This document shows, piece after piece, positions 44,079-52,517 of a stretch of DNA of 64,000 nt; the stretch's first letter is position 1; each line of letters opens with the position of its first letter. The translations under genes were made by a program, and so were the position numbers. The stretch is taken from positions 1-64,000 of the forward strand of contig NZ_JABMCB010000176.1 in the NCBI RefSeq assembly GCF_013359935.1, written 5' to 3'. The stretch is from Paenibacillus xylanilyticus. Lineage in GTDB: Bacteria; Bacillota; Bacilli; Paenibacillales; Paenibacillaceae. Under the pieces are notes generated by a model that saw only the letters and a program-made list of their open reading frames with translations, searched no databases and was not told where the DNA came from.

Positions 44079-44127
44079 AGCGGCATACTGAGAGTTCCAC
44101 AAAATAAGAGAACTCTAGCACGCCGCA
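44079..44127 (-). terminator. Hairpin upstream of the surface protein gene
   Basis: Minus-strand GCGGC and GAGTTCTC-type arms pair over about 48 nt with an interrupted stem and a T-rich tail. It lies 125 nt before the surface protein gene and may be an attenuator or a terminator of upstream transcription. Confidence 0.5.
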
Positions 44128-44312
44128 TCTACGGTAGTGTTAGTTTGTATTCAATTTATTGTTTATAAGTATATCTTGATTTACATCTAAAATCAATTTA
44201 AACTTCCATCCAATCAACAAAAAGAGAAATTTATAGATTCTAAAATTTTGACTCATATTGATTTGCTTTATCCGAGATAGTGTCCTTTAAGTGTCCAACT
44301 TTAACACAAAGA

Positions 44313-44338
44313 ACCGATCCTCATCTAGCAAGGATCGG
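44313..44338 (-). terminator. Terminator of the UvrX operon
   Basis: CCGATCCT and AGGATCGG form a perfect stem; the minus strand continues with TTCTTTG. It lies about 100 nt past the stop of the last operon gene. The rest of 43955-44440 shows nothing further. Confidence 0.6.
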
Positions 44339-44439
44339 CTTACCCATCAAACTGAGAGAGGGAAAAATGGTCATAGTCATAGCATATCCCTCCTGATCAG
44401 ATATATACATTGTTATGAATAAATTTTTTATCAATAAGT

Positions 44440-44808
44440 TTAACTTTGCAATTCAGTAATATCAACGTTCATGTACTCTGTAAGCATTAAGGTAATGTCT
44501 ACTTTAACTTTACTCCATAACAATGTCATTTTATGCTGGTATTCTCTTATGGAGTAGTCTACCGATAAACTGAGCTCGGATCTACTCTCCTTAATGATTT
44601 TTATTTGATGTTTCTTTAGACTTAATTTTGATTTGTACATTTCTAAGGCAATCTTCTTCTGAGTATTGTCTAGATAATCGACATACACGGATTTCATCTT
44701 AAAATTTGAAGACGAAATTTTATTTTTATCAACTTCTAGAGAACTCAATAAATACGGGAGTTCTACAACCTTCTTTACGAGAGCAAGTTGTTCAGAAGTC
44801 TGCCTCAC
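44440..44808 (-). CDS. Unknown protein, third gene of the uvrX-yolD operon
   Basis: The 122-aa product is not recognised. It is helical, Lys/Glu/Leu-rich and ends with a possible helical bundle (KMTLLWSKVKVDITLMLTEY). The GTG at 44808 is favoured by GGTGGAGG upstream, so the gene overlaps the end of the YolD-like gene. Its place in an SOS-type operon suggests a function linked to the Y-family polymerase, but this is inferred from position only. Confidence 0.6.
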   Translation of the reverse strand: MRQTSEQLALVKKVVELPYLLSSLEVDKNKISSSNFKMKSVYVDYLDNTQKKIALEMYKSKLSLKKHQIKIIKESRSELSLSVDYSIREYQHKMTLLWSKVKVDITLMLTEYMNVDITELQS

Positions 44809-45157
44809 CGTACTCGCCTCCACCTTCCAGTTTTACCGAAACCAATTGATCAAAATCAACAAATTCAAACCCATTATCCATCTCTATCTTGATTTTCTTT
44901 CCCATCGTACTAATGGACGTGACAATCCCATGCACATACCAGTTACCCGACTCGTTAAAAACTTCAAAGTTTGCTGATAAAGTATAATTTAGCGACATCT
45001 CTAAATTTTGAGCAATGATCTCCCACTCATCTTCATGAATATGCGGTTTGGACTGATAATGAATCTGTGTCCGATGCTCATTAATTCGTTCTTTATGTTG
45101 CGGCAACATCATCCGGTTCGACTCCCATAACCCATTGGCTTCAAGCTTTTTACTCAT
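44792..45157 (-). CDS. yolD: YolD-like protein
   Basis: The 121-aa protein matches the YolD-like pattern: an N-terminal MxxxRGM/WE-like region here reading LWESNRMMLPQHKERI, then beta-rich KIEMDNGFEFVDFDQLVSV. YolD-like proteins accompany Y-family polymerases in Bacillus phages and plasmids, where they may act as UmuD-like partners. Its start overlaps the uvrX stop by 4 bp, so the two are translationally coupled. Confidence 0.85.
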   Translation of the reverse strand: MSKKLEANGLWESNRMMLPQHKERINEHRTQIHYQSKPHIHEDEWEIIAQNLEMSLNYTLSANFEVFNESGNWYVHGIVTSISTMGKKIKIEMDNGFEFVDFDQLVSVKLEGGGEYGEADF

Positions 45158-46392
45158 TTGTAATGTCCTCCAATCTTAGACGCTCTATCGATCGCTTGAC
45201 CGGCAGCAGTAATCGAGCTTGCTCTTAGTATGGCAATGTCGCCAAATCGATCTTTAATGTCGTCCATTACCTGATCAATGGCCCGTTTCTGCTCTTGATC
45301 ATCAAAGAAAGATAGTTGATATGTATCCGCGTTGGATAATTGAGAAAGGGATACACCTACGCGTCTTACAGGTTGCCCGTCCCAGAAGTGATGGAATATG
45401 CGTTTAGCTATCTTGCATACATCAACTGTTATGTTTGTAGGGTCAGGCAGTTTAACTTGCCTGTGGAACCCTGTTGGATGGTCGAAATCGGCCCCAGACA
45501 CACTTAAAGACACCACACTACCCATAAGACCCTTTTTACGGGCCCTTCTGCAGACTTCTGTACAAATGTCCTGTATAACCACTTCGATCTCCCAGGCCTC
45601 CGCATAGTCTCTAGGCAGGGTCATTCCGTTCCCGATATCTTTTTGTGTACTATGGGTGTCGACGGTTACCGGTGAATTATCGAGTCCATTGGCTACTCTC
45701 CAGATAACTTCCCCGTTTACTCCCCACTTACTTCTCAGTTTAGATAACGGCGTATTCGCAAGATCTTTAATGGTACGAATCCCCATCTTCCATAAATGTT
45801 TTTCCATCCTTGAGCCAATACCCCACATATCACGGATGGGTTTGTCTCCAATGTGAAGATGCAACTCCTCTTTCTTTAAGTGGAATATACCTCCATCAAC
45901 TTTTTTAGCAATCATGTCGCAGCATAGTTTACTTATGATTTTGTTTTCGCCAATGCCGGCTCGAGCATAAACGCCAGTCTCGTTATAGATTTTGTCTTGA
46001 ATTTGTTTAGCTAAATCCATTGGATCATTGCCGAAGAGATGCATAGACCCTGTAAAATCAGCGAATAATTCGTCTATACTGTACGGTTCGACCAGATCGG
46101 TAAACTCCTCAATTATAGACATGATTTGGGTAGATACTTCGATGTATTCCTGCATATGAGGTTTTACAATGATTAAATCAGGACATTTCTGAAGAGATTG
46201 CCAGAGAGGTTCAGCGGTAGAAACACCTTTAGCTTTGGCTAACGGACAAGCGGCAAGAATAATTCCGGAACGTCTTGCTGGATCACCAGCCACAGCTAAA
46301 GGTCTGTTTTTGTGTTGAGGCATTTTTGCCTTTTCGACTGAAGCATAAAACGACTGCATGTCAATAAGCATAATGGTTCGCTGCTTAGTCAC
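45154..46392 (-). CDS. uvrX: UvrX-type Y-family DNA polymerase (translesion repair)
   Basis: The 412-aa protein is a Y-family polymerase with the catalytic signatures LIDMQSFYASVEKA (near residue 10) and YSIDELFADFTGS (near 104-116), followed by helix-hairpin-helix thumb residues (MWGIGSRMEKHLWKMGI, TIKDLANTPL) and a little-finger domain. UvrX proteins of Bacillota extrachromosomal elements and prophages perform error-prone synthesis over lesions. The GTG at 46392 is preferred because AGGGG lies at the right distance; an in-frame GTG at 46401 overlaps that site. Two LexA-like boxes upstream indicate SOS control. Confidence 0.93.
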   Translation of the reverse strand: MTKQRTIMLIDMQSFYASVEKAKMPQHKNRPLAVAGDPARRSGIILAACPLAKAKGVSTAEPLWQSLQKCPDLIIVKPHMQEYIEVSTQIMSIIEEFTDLVEPYSIDELFADFTGSMHLFGNDPMDLAKQIQDKIYNETGVYARAGIGENKIISKLCCDMIAKKVDGGIFHLKKEELHLHIGDKPIRDMWGIGSRMEKHLWKMGIRTIKDLANTPLSKLRSKWGVNGEVIWRVANGLDNSPVTVDTHSTQKDIGNGMTLPRDYAEAWEIEVVIQDICTEVCRRARKKGLMGSVVSLSVSGADFDHPTGFHRQVKLPDPTNITVDVCKIAKRIFHHFWDGQPVRRVGVSLSQLSNADTYQLSFFDDQEQKRAIDQVMDDIKDRFGDIAILRASSITAAGQAIDRASKIGGHYK

Positions 46393-46413
46393 GGTAATCA
46401 CCCCTGTACATTT

Positions 46414-46455
46414 AGAACGTATGTTTGTATATATTATAAACCGAACGCATGTTCC
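46414..46455 (-). promoter_or_regulatory. SOS promoter with two LexA (DinR) boxes
   Basis: CGAACGCATGTTCC (46442-46455) and AGAACGTATGTTTG (46414-46427) both fit the Bacillus LexA consensus CGAAC-N4-GTTCG with one or two changes. A minus-strand TATAAT lies between them (46433-46438), so LexA bound here would cover the uvrX promoter. Confidence 0.8.
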
Positions 46456-46540
46456 TTATGCAAGAGGTAAATATTTATATTAGCCATAAATTCGATTTAA
46501 CTTATAAGAGGGCTCCATGGGGGATACGCGAATATCCCTC

Positions 46541-46635
46541 ATCCACGTACCTCATATGGAGTGTGACACGTTAAGTATTGCTTGTGTATTGGTCAACAAA
46601 GAATTTCAATCCACACACCCCGTATAGAGTATGAC
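46541..46635. CRISPR. Two-repeat relic resembling a type I-C CRISPR array
   Basis: The segment ATTTCAATCCACACACCC at 46603 onward, ending AGAGTATGAC at 46635, resembles the complement of type I-C repeats (GTCGCACTC...GTGGATTGAAAT). A second, degenerate copy spans 46541-46566 (ATCCACGTACCTCATATGG, then AGTGTGAC). Over 27 aligned positions they differ at six, all transitions. The 36-nt gap between them (46567-46602) has the length of a I-C spacer. No third repeat or cas gene is visible. Confidence 0.45.
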
Positions 46636-47112
46636 AGTTACATATTCAGTAAATCACGTTTCTTCGTCGTTCTCAAATAAAACTACTTTAATACGAGTCT
46701 AAAAGTATTTTTTGCCATTGCCGAAATGGTATAGAATGTCTATTTCGAAATTAGGTGCGAAACTAATAGAGGTTTTATATGACAGCTCCTACTTTCCAGG
46801 ATTTTAGACTACAGGTTCCTAACGAGGTGAAATATGTACCTAAGATAGATTCCCAAAGGTTTAGTCTATGAAAGTTGACGTCAAATCCACGTATCAATTA
46901 GCTAGGTTGGTATATATAGATACCATAGTATGAGCTTTTTGGCCTGTAAGACATCTTCTCCCCTGGCCTTGGTCATTTTAGGAGTATGTAAATGGTTTTA
47001 TTATAAGTTACTAATCAGGATTTCCCGACAAACTTATGTCTTTTAACTTTTATACAGGCTGTAATTTATCGTATGATACAATATAAAAAAACGGAAAGGA
47101 GCTCATATTTCA

Positions 47113-47547
47113 ATGCCTATGATTTCGTTAGATCTGGCACACTTAGAATACATAAAGTCGTTACTCCCAGATAAACCTGCATCACGCATTGGTGAACAAG
47201 CTATTAAAGTAATAAATGAAGCAATTGAGTCATCCCACAGAACTAAAGAATGTTTAGAATTTGATTGGTTTTTTAATCAGGAGAATGATGAAAGAGCGTT
47301 AAAAGATTTTGTGGAGTTACCCATGAAGATTAAAATGATGACAGTAACAGAATTCTTTAGTAACTTTGAAGAACGTGTGTACATAAGAGTAATTAACGCT
47401 TTACAAAGAAGAGGTTGCAACTATATGAATCAACTTCTCGATCTTACAATCTACCAAATTTCATGTACTCGTAATTTAGGAGACAGGAGCCAATTAGCGA
47501 TCTTACGTGCATTGGGGTCGTACGCAGAAAAAGAGCCCTCACTATGA
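47113..47547 (+). CDS. Free-standing RNA polymerase alpha-CTD-like protein
   Basis: The 144-aa protein has an unknown N-terminal half (residues 1-85) and a C-terminal segment that resembles the alpha subunit C-terminal domain of RNA polymerase: RVINALQRRGCNYMNQLLDL followed by TRNLGDRSQLAILRALGSY, the paired helix-hairpin-helix pattern of that fold. AAAGGAGC precedes the ATG. Phage- or plasmid-encoded alpha-CTD-like proteins could bind promoter DNA or sigma/regulators; the role here is unknown. A strong terminator overlaps its stop codon. Confidence 0.7.
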   Translation: MPMISLDLAHLEYIKSLLPDKPASRIGEQAIKVINEAIESSHRTKECLEFDWFFNQENDERALKDFVELPMKIKMMTVTEFFSNFEERVYIRVINALQRRGCNYMNQLLDLTIYQISCTRNLGDRSQLAILRALGSYAEKEPSL

Positions 47548-47560
47548 GGGCTCTTTTGTT
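47529..47560 (+). terminator. Terminator of the alpha-CTD-like gene
   Basis: AAAGAGCCCTC and GAGGGCTCTTTT pair around ACTAT; the stop codon lies in the stem. Confidence 0.9.
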
Positions 47561-47742
47561 TATGCAGCGCTATTATCAAATCACCGAATGTTCACATGAA
47601 TCTGATTTCCTTTCACAGACAAGAACTGGGGATTAGAAAAAGATCTCATGGAAAAAATAAGTACCCCAGGGTCAAAAATCAAGACTAGGTTCCCCAACCA
47701 TGACCCATTGTAGTTAGAATTTGCGAAGAAACAATGCCTACA

Positions 47743-49128
47743 CTAGATAGGACCAAGAGATACTTCAATTTTCTGAGCATTAAGTTTATACACCTCACTA
47801 GTCAATTGATTAAACCTTTTCCTTGCCTCGTTACCTGCAAATTCCCGGTACATTTCGAAAAGGGACATACTGTTAATTAGGTTTTTCACACTATTCATTC
47901 TAATAGAAACCTCAAAACTATCTAATGCATATTTTAAGGCAGTATCGTAATCTTTTTTCTCGTTGAAATAATAAACAGCCAAATCATTCAAAAATTGAGC
48001 GTTGCTCTCATTTAAAATCATCGCTTTATATTCTGATAGCCCGGTCGGAAGTATGTGGTTTGAGAATCTGTGGAGGACATAGTCTACATTTATGTTATAC
48101 TTATTTGCTACTTGAATAATATTATGAAGAGCAATATAGATCTCATTATCATGAGAAGCTATGTAATCAACATATTCGTTCAAAATATCGACTTCACCAG
48201 CCATTAATCGGTACAAGTAGGTATTCGCTACTCCCCATTCTTGGAACTGAGAAATTAACCTTTGAGCTTCTTCATCCGTTTCTTTAATCCATTCGCCAGC
48301 AGTCGAGTATAAATCTACAAAATGTAATGCCCTATTGTAATCCCCACAATGCTCACTTGCTGTAGAGCGGGCTAAATAAGCATATAGAATATAATAATAG
48401 GTCGGACGTGACGAAAGGGGGGTCTCCTTCCGCCGGAGTGACGTATTATACTGTAAATCATATTGAATTTTTGCTCTATCTAACATTTGTTTTGCAAGTT
48501 CATCAACTTTGATCCACTTATGTACAGAGCCATAAACATGCATAAGTTGTTTCAATGCATCAAGCTGGTAGGATTCATCCAAACGGTTTATGTAGAGTTC
48601 AAATTGCACAGCCAACTTCAGATTCTCTTCTAGGTTTTCTCCTAATTTAATATCAAACAACCGGTATTGACACAAGGCCAATCTTTCCGAGTGTTGCATT
48701 TTTTCTGCTTCACTAACCATTTCATAAATAACTTCAGCGGCCTTTAACTTCCCCTGAATGTAGAATTCTTCAGCATAATCAAAAAGAGCCTTAACATAGC
48801 TTATATTATCCCAATAAGCAGATGCTAACCTACCAATGCAGTCCATTCGATCTAGTTCTGCACACCTCAATAAAAATGGACCTACCCTTCTTAGGGATGG
48901 TTGTTTAATGCAAATACTGACATACGACGAAAAGAATGTGTCTTCAGGCAAACCCATTCCTGAAGTGATCGCAATCAACTGGTTAAAGGAGATAGGCCTC
49001 AAACCTTGGATGATCCGGCTTAAGGTTCCTGAATTTAAACCAGATTGTTCAGCAAAATGGGATACCTTCAATTTATTTTTTTCCATATATGATATCAATG
49101 ATGACTGAATGAATTCTGGGGATTCCAA
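47743..49128 (-). CDS. XRE-TPR regulator, RRNPP-like
   Basis: The 461-aa protein has an N-terminal helix-turn-helix (KVSHFAEQSGLNSGTLSRII) followed by a long all-helical region of TPR-like repeats (residues 90-440; recurring EFYIQGKLKAAEVIYEM and YYFNEKKDYDTALKYALDSF). This is the build of RRNPP-type peptide-sensing regulators (PlcR, Rap, NprR). I start it at the TTG at 49128, behind AAGGAGGTGG, because the longer frame runs through this site. No cognate signalling-peptide gene is obvious next to it. Confidence 0.8.
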   Translation of the reverse strand: MESPEFIQSSLISYMEKNKLKVSHFAEQSGLNSGTLSRIIQGLRPISFNQLIAITSGMGLPEDTFFSSYVSICIKQPSLRRVGPFLLRCAELDRMDCIGRLASAYWDNISYVKALFDYAEEFYIQGKLKAAEVIYEMVSEAEKMQHSERLALCQYRLFDIKLGENLEENLKLAVQFELYINRLDESYQLDALKQLMHVYGSVHKWIKVDELAKQMLDRAKIQYDLQYNTSLRRKETPLSSRPTYYYILYAYLARSTASEHCGDYNRALHFVDLYSTAGEWIKETDEEAQRLISQFQEWGVANTYLYRLMAGEVDILNEYVDYIASHDNEIYIALHNIIQVANKYNINVDYVLHRFSNHILPTGLSEYKAMILNESNAQFLNDLAVYYFNEKKDYDTALKYALDSFEVSIRMNSVKNLINSMSLFEMYREFAGNEARKRFNQLTSEVYKLNAQKIEVSLGPI

Positions 49129-49376
49129 AAGCACCACCTCCTTAAAAAAAAACAATAACTTGGGTTTTAATTCTACTAATAAGCATATTCACGTATTAAA
49201 CAGCGGTCAACTACACGTTGTAGTTAATAAGATTCAACGGATTTCTCACCAGTTCCGATATTCAATGCTTATTATATACATGACAAATAGTTCGTGCAAT
49301 ATAGTACGCGTATTATATTACGTGATATATAATTTAAATCTCCTCTATCATTAAACTTAAAAAGGGAGATCTTGCA

Positions 49377-49577
49377 TTGAAATTGAGGGAAGCCCGAGAA
49401 TCAGCTAATTTTACGCAAGAATCATTAGTGTGGGAAATCGGTACCTACACTAAATGTTCTTTGAGGAACTATCAAAAAGTTGAAAAAGGACTGGTCTCAC
49501 CAAACATTACGCTTGCCTTAGTCATCTGTGACATTTTGAAGGTAGATCCAAGAGAGATTGATGAATGGAAGTATTAA
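49377..49577 (+). CDS. Small XRE-family regulator
   Basis: The 66-aa protein is a single Cro/C1 domain (LREARESANFTQESLVWEIG, SLRNYQKVEKGLVSPNITLA). It starts with TTG behind GGGAGA, divergent from the XRE-TPR gene 250 bp away, and ends at a strong terminator. Confidence 0.8.
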   Translation: MKLREARESANFTQESLVWEIGTYTKCSLRNYQKVEKGLVSPNITLALVICDILKVDPREIDEWKY

Positions 49578-49579
49578 GT

Positions 49580-49616
49580 AAGAAAGACACATCGAAGTAT
49601 CGATGTGTCTTTCTTA
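49580..49616. terminator. Bidirectional terminator
   Basis: AAGAAAGACACATCGA and its complement form a perfect 16-bp stem with a short loop just after the small XRE gene. It could act on both strands. Confidence 0.9.
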
Positions 49617-49717
49617 ATGTAGTGATCTCTCAACCATTGCTTATACTCCATGAGCAAAATGAATTTAAACATCTTACGGGACATCCGCTTTTTCAAGTCA
49701 GTGTTCCGTAAAGTATC

Positions 49718-50281
49718 TTAACCTGTAATACGTTCACTATCACTGTCCTTGCGAATATCATTTGCCAAGCGAATTAACAATTTAGTATCCACTGCATTGA
49801 GCACATCATTTTCAAGTTGAGTATATTTTTCATGGAGTTCTGAATTTAACCGTTTTGCTTCTGTTAACTCATCCGATAGCAACATGGTTAATTGTCTAAG
49901 TCTAGTCAACTCATTAGTTATAAAGCTAATGGTGTCATTTATATCGTTAACGAATTCAGAAGAATTAGGAAGTACATACACTGTATTTGTAACGATATCC
50001 TCTTTCGGTTTAGGTGTTTCTAACGCCGATTGAGCCTCATTAATTGAAACAACATGCTTTTCTTGTGTCCGTTTTGCCTTGGCCTCTTCAATTTTATCAC
50101 TGTATTGTTTTCGTACTGTAGAATTCCATCTAAATCCACAGGCCTCTTTCGAACGACTCAATTTTTCTGCTGCTTCAACAAATGCTTTTAATTGTGTACT
50201 ACCAGATTCTATGTGAAGTAATACTGTCTGTGCTAATAATATATCTTCTTCTAACTCCCAACTATCCTTACGAGTCGTCAT
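49718..50281 (-). CDS. RsfA-family (Myb-like) regulator
   Basis: The 187-aa protein begins with a Myb/SANT-like domain (RKDSWELEEDILLAQTVLLH, KEACGFRWNSTVRKQY) characteristic of RsfA, the prespore-specific regulator of Bacillus, and ends in a coiled coil (residues 110-165). RsfA-like proteins are found both on chromosomes and in phages. AAGGGGCGA precedes the ATG. It is divergent from the zinc-finger gene at 50449. Confidence 0.8.
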   Translation of the reverse strand: MTTRKDSWELEEDILLAQTVLLHIESGSTQLKAFVEAAEKLSRSKEACGFRWNSTVRKQYSDKIEEAKAKRTQEKHVVSINEAQSALETPKPKEDIVTNTVYVLPNSSEFVNDINDTISFITNELTRLRQLTMLLSDELTEAKRLNSELHEKYTQLENDVLNAVDTKLLIRLANDIRKDSDSERITG

Positions 50282-50448
50282 TTGGATCGCCCCTTATTAA
50301 TTGATATAGTTAATTTCATTTATATCCATATAGAGGGCTATATATTCATACAATCTACGCAATTAGGTACTATGGTAAAGAAATATTCTCTATTTCTCGT
50401 TTATATGTTTAATTATAGTGCTAAGTCTAGATTGAAAATATATATCAT

Positions 50449-51078
50449 TTGAAAAGAATACTCGGTATAGATTATGATAATAAACGAATTGGTTTATTAT
50501 TAAAAATTTGGGGGTATTCAGATTTGGCCATCGTAGACGACATGCGGAAAAAGATCGAAGAACTTGAAGCTAATATAGCGGTTTATGAGGATATTAGCAG
50601 TAATTTACCTAGTGACATTAATTATATTGTTCAGAGTCTACTTAACCATCAATTAAACGACCTACGTTTCAGGTTGGAACGTTTCACTTTTCTTAAATCA
50701 GAAAAACAATGTAGCCAGTGTCAAAACTGGATCAAGGAACACGAGGAACCGGTCCTACTCAATTATCAGTACAATAAGATGAAGCCTCTTCACATGACCC
50801 TCTGTACTAATTGCATGTCTGCTATGGATAAAGTGATGGTTACCAATGAAGCTGAATCTAAATGGGGATTGCGGCCAGGAACGATTAAGCAGGATCGGCA
50901 TCTTGGGAAGCTCAGGGAATTTGAAGATATGGGGCTTATCGTGAATAGCGGGAGATATATAAAAGTACACGAACTTGTAATGCGGGCATACTATGAACCT
51001 AAACAGCTTGAAAAAGAAGCAAAGAAAGATAGAAAAACCAAAAAAACTAAAAATGAAAAAGAGGCGCCTCAAGAATAA
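50449..51078 (+). CDS. Coiled-coil zinc-finger HTH-like protein, unknown
   Basis: The 209-aa product has a coiled segment (residues 28-85), two Cys pairs (CSQC near 87, CTNC near 121) that probably bind zinc, a helix-turn-helix-like stretch (AESKWGLRPGTIKQDRHLGK and GRYIKVHELVMRAYY, residues 137-183) and a very Lys-rich tail. The HTH part resembles small phage regulators. The TTG start at 50449 has no clear ribosome binding site, so an internal start is possible. It converges on the gene at 51105. Confidence 0.6.
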   Translation: MKRILGIDYDNKRIGLLLKIWGYSDLAIVDDMRKKIEELEANIAVYEDISSNLPSDINYIVQSLLNHQLNDLRFRLERFTFLKSEKQCSQCQNWIKEHEEPVLLNYQYNKMKPLHMTLCTNCMSAMDKVMVTNEAESKWGLRPGTIKQDRHLGKLREFEDMGLIVNSGRYIKVHELVMRAYYEPKQLEKEAKKDRKTKKTKNEKEAPQE

Positions 51079-51097
51079 ATCTTGGGACACCTCTTAT
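51059..51097. terminator. Imperfect hairpin between convergent genes
   Basis: AAGAGG...CAAGA pairs with TCTTG...CCTCTT, with internal mismatches, around the stop of the plus-strand gene. It is a plausible bidirectional terminator. Confidence 0.5.
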
Positions 51098-51104
51098 TTA
51101 CGTT

Positions 51105-51818
51105 TTATCGGGGGTCGCAGTACATACTACACAAGGTCAGTCTTCGCCCTTTTTTCTTCTTATCTTGAAAGATAAATATCACTCGGTCACTAAATGATCG
51201 GATGTCCTTAATGCCTTTGATAACGATACTTATTCCCTCACTTCCCTCTAGATATAGTGTTTTTCGTTTCATGGCTATAGAGCAAAGATTGAAGGGCTGA
51301 CTCAATATTCCTGTTACCCAACTTTGTAATTCACTGAAATATGCTTGCATAGTCACTCCAATTAACCGATTCTGAACTTCTTCTATGGGCATATTAATGT
51401 TGTCATAGGTTTCTGGAAACATATATAGTGGAGGATCTGCAGCAGGAATATCGCTCACTTTAAAATATGCTTTTGAATTAGATTCAAATTCTTTCTCTAA
51501 AGACCATTCAAACGAGTATTTCTCCTCACATTCCAACAATGAATATATCGGTTTACGCAAATTCATATATGCTCGCTTTCTTCCCCATTTAATTGGCGAG
51601 GGAATACTTGTATCAAGAAGCACTCTCGAATACCACATGTGATCAAGAAAAATGGGAATCGAGAACTCAATATTCTCATCCTCATAACAGACGGATCCTG
51701 TTTTTCCGCTCCATTGACTCATTTGGTGAAGCATGAGGTAAGATTCATATATTTGAGTCCGGTGTGGTGGAGTGTTTGTTAATTGAGCAGCGGTATCTTC
51801 TAAAGTCATTTGTTCCAT
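51105..51818 (-). CDS. Unknown protein (237 aa)
   Basis: I do not recognise this protein. It is soluble-looking, rich in aromatic residues, and begins MEQMTLEDTAAQLTNTPPHR. I start it at the ATG at 51818, seven nt after GGAGGGA; the longer frame begins inside that site. It is the last gene of a minus-strand group that includes a 42-aa ORF and the 152-aa gene upstream. Confidence 0.6.
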   Translation of the reverse strand: MEQMTLEDTAAQLTNTPPHRTQIYESYLMLHQMSQWSGKTGSVCYEDENIEFSIPIFLDHMWYSRVLLDTSIPSPIKWGRKRAYMNLRKPIYSLLECEEKYSFEWSLEKEFESNSKAYFKVSDIPAADPPLYMFPETYDNINMPIEEVQNRLIGVTMQAYFSELQSWVTGILSQPFNLCSIAMKRKTLYLEGSEGISIVIKGIKDIRSFSDRVIFIFQDKKKKGRRLTLCSMYCDPR

Positions 51819-51839
51819 AGTTAGTCCCTCCAATATCGA

Positions 51840-51968
51840 TTAATATAGGAATTCAATTTGATCCAGTAGCAATTCTTTATGGTCAGAACTGTTTAAAATG
51901 AACAGCTCAAGCAAATCTTCAGCTGAACAGTGATTTGGTAATGATAGTTTAGTAAAACATTCAAACAC
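51840..51968 (-). CDS. Possible small ORF overlapping the preceding gene (42 aa)
   Basis: A GTG at 51968, within the last codons of the preceding gene, opens a 42-codon frame reading ECFTKLSLPNHCSAEDLLEL and ending DQIEFLY. The 8-bp overlap and the fit in the gap up to the next ribosome binding site suggest translational coupling. The ribosome binding site is weak and I know no homologue. Confidence 0.4.
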   Translation of the reverse strand: MFECFTKLSLPNHCSAEDLLELFILNSSDHKELLLDQIEFLY

Positions 51969-52419
51969 GTTTCCAATATGGATATTTTTCTGCGCACAAT
52001 AACCAATCGAAATCCGGGCGGCCTAAAAGTATTGAAAACTTCTGATTGAAGAAAAAGTATAAAGGCTCATAGTGAAATGAGCTCCCATAAAGCAGTATCT
52101 CCTCAACGCTCTCATTACCTGGATAGGGATACAGCTGCAGGTATCTTCTAATTTCTTGTAAAGGTACTTCTCGTGGATGTTCTTCATTTGCATCAGCTAA
52201 CTGTAGACGATCAGACTGCACGAATATGATAGTTAAGTTGTCCTCCATTTGTACTGCAACATGGTCATAGCCGTTACAGCCTTTGGAAATACCATATCTT
52301 TGGGTCAGACCATCTATTGTTGTATATACCACCCGGTTACCTGGATAACGGACAGAACACATGTCGGGCAAAAACTCCTCGTTTAAGCAAGGCTGTATCG
52401 TAAATTCTGTTGAGTTCAT
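51961..52419 (-). CDS. Unknown protein (152 aa)
   Basis: Not recognised. A beta-rich, acidic, soluble-looking protein (FTIQPCLNEEFLPDMCSVRY, GYDHVAVQMEDNLTIIFVQS). The ATG at 52419 is chosen because AGAGAGG is nine nt upstream; an in-frame ATG three codons earlier is too close. A strong terminator upstream separates it from the DndC-like gene. Confidence 0.55.
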   Translation of the reverse strand: MNSTEFTIQPCLNEEFLPDMCSVRYPGNRVVYTTIDGLTQRYGISKGCNGYDHVAVQMEDNLTIIFVQSDRLQLADANEEHPREVPLQEIRRYLQLYPYPGNESVEEILLYGSSFHYEPLYFFFNQKFSILLGRPDFDWLLCAEKYPYWKRV

Positions 52420-52447
52420 GATGAACATTCCTCTCTTATAGAAAATA

Positions 52448-52492
52448 AAAAAAGTCCTTAATGGCTAGTAACAGCCTATTAAGGACTTTTTG
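52448..52492. terminator. Terminator downstream of the DndC-like gene
   Basis: AAAAAGTCCTTAATGGCT and its near-complement form a long stem with A and T flanks on either side, able to end transcription of the minus-strand gene at 52518. Confidence 0.9.
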
Positions 52493-52517
52493 GTGCTGAA
52501 TGTATCAGTGTAGAATT

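Noticed and set aside
46636..46720. A third CRISPR-like repeat after the two at 46541-46635
   Set aside because: No sequence resembling the repeat occurs at the expected distance of about 35 nt on either side.
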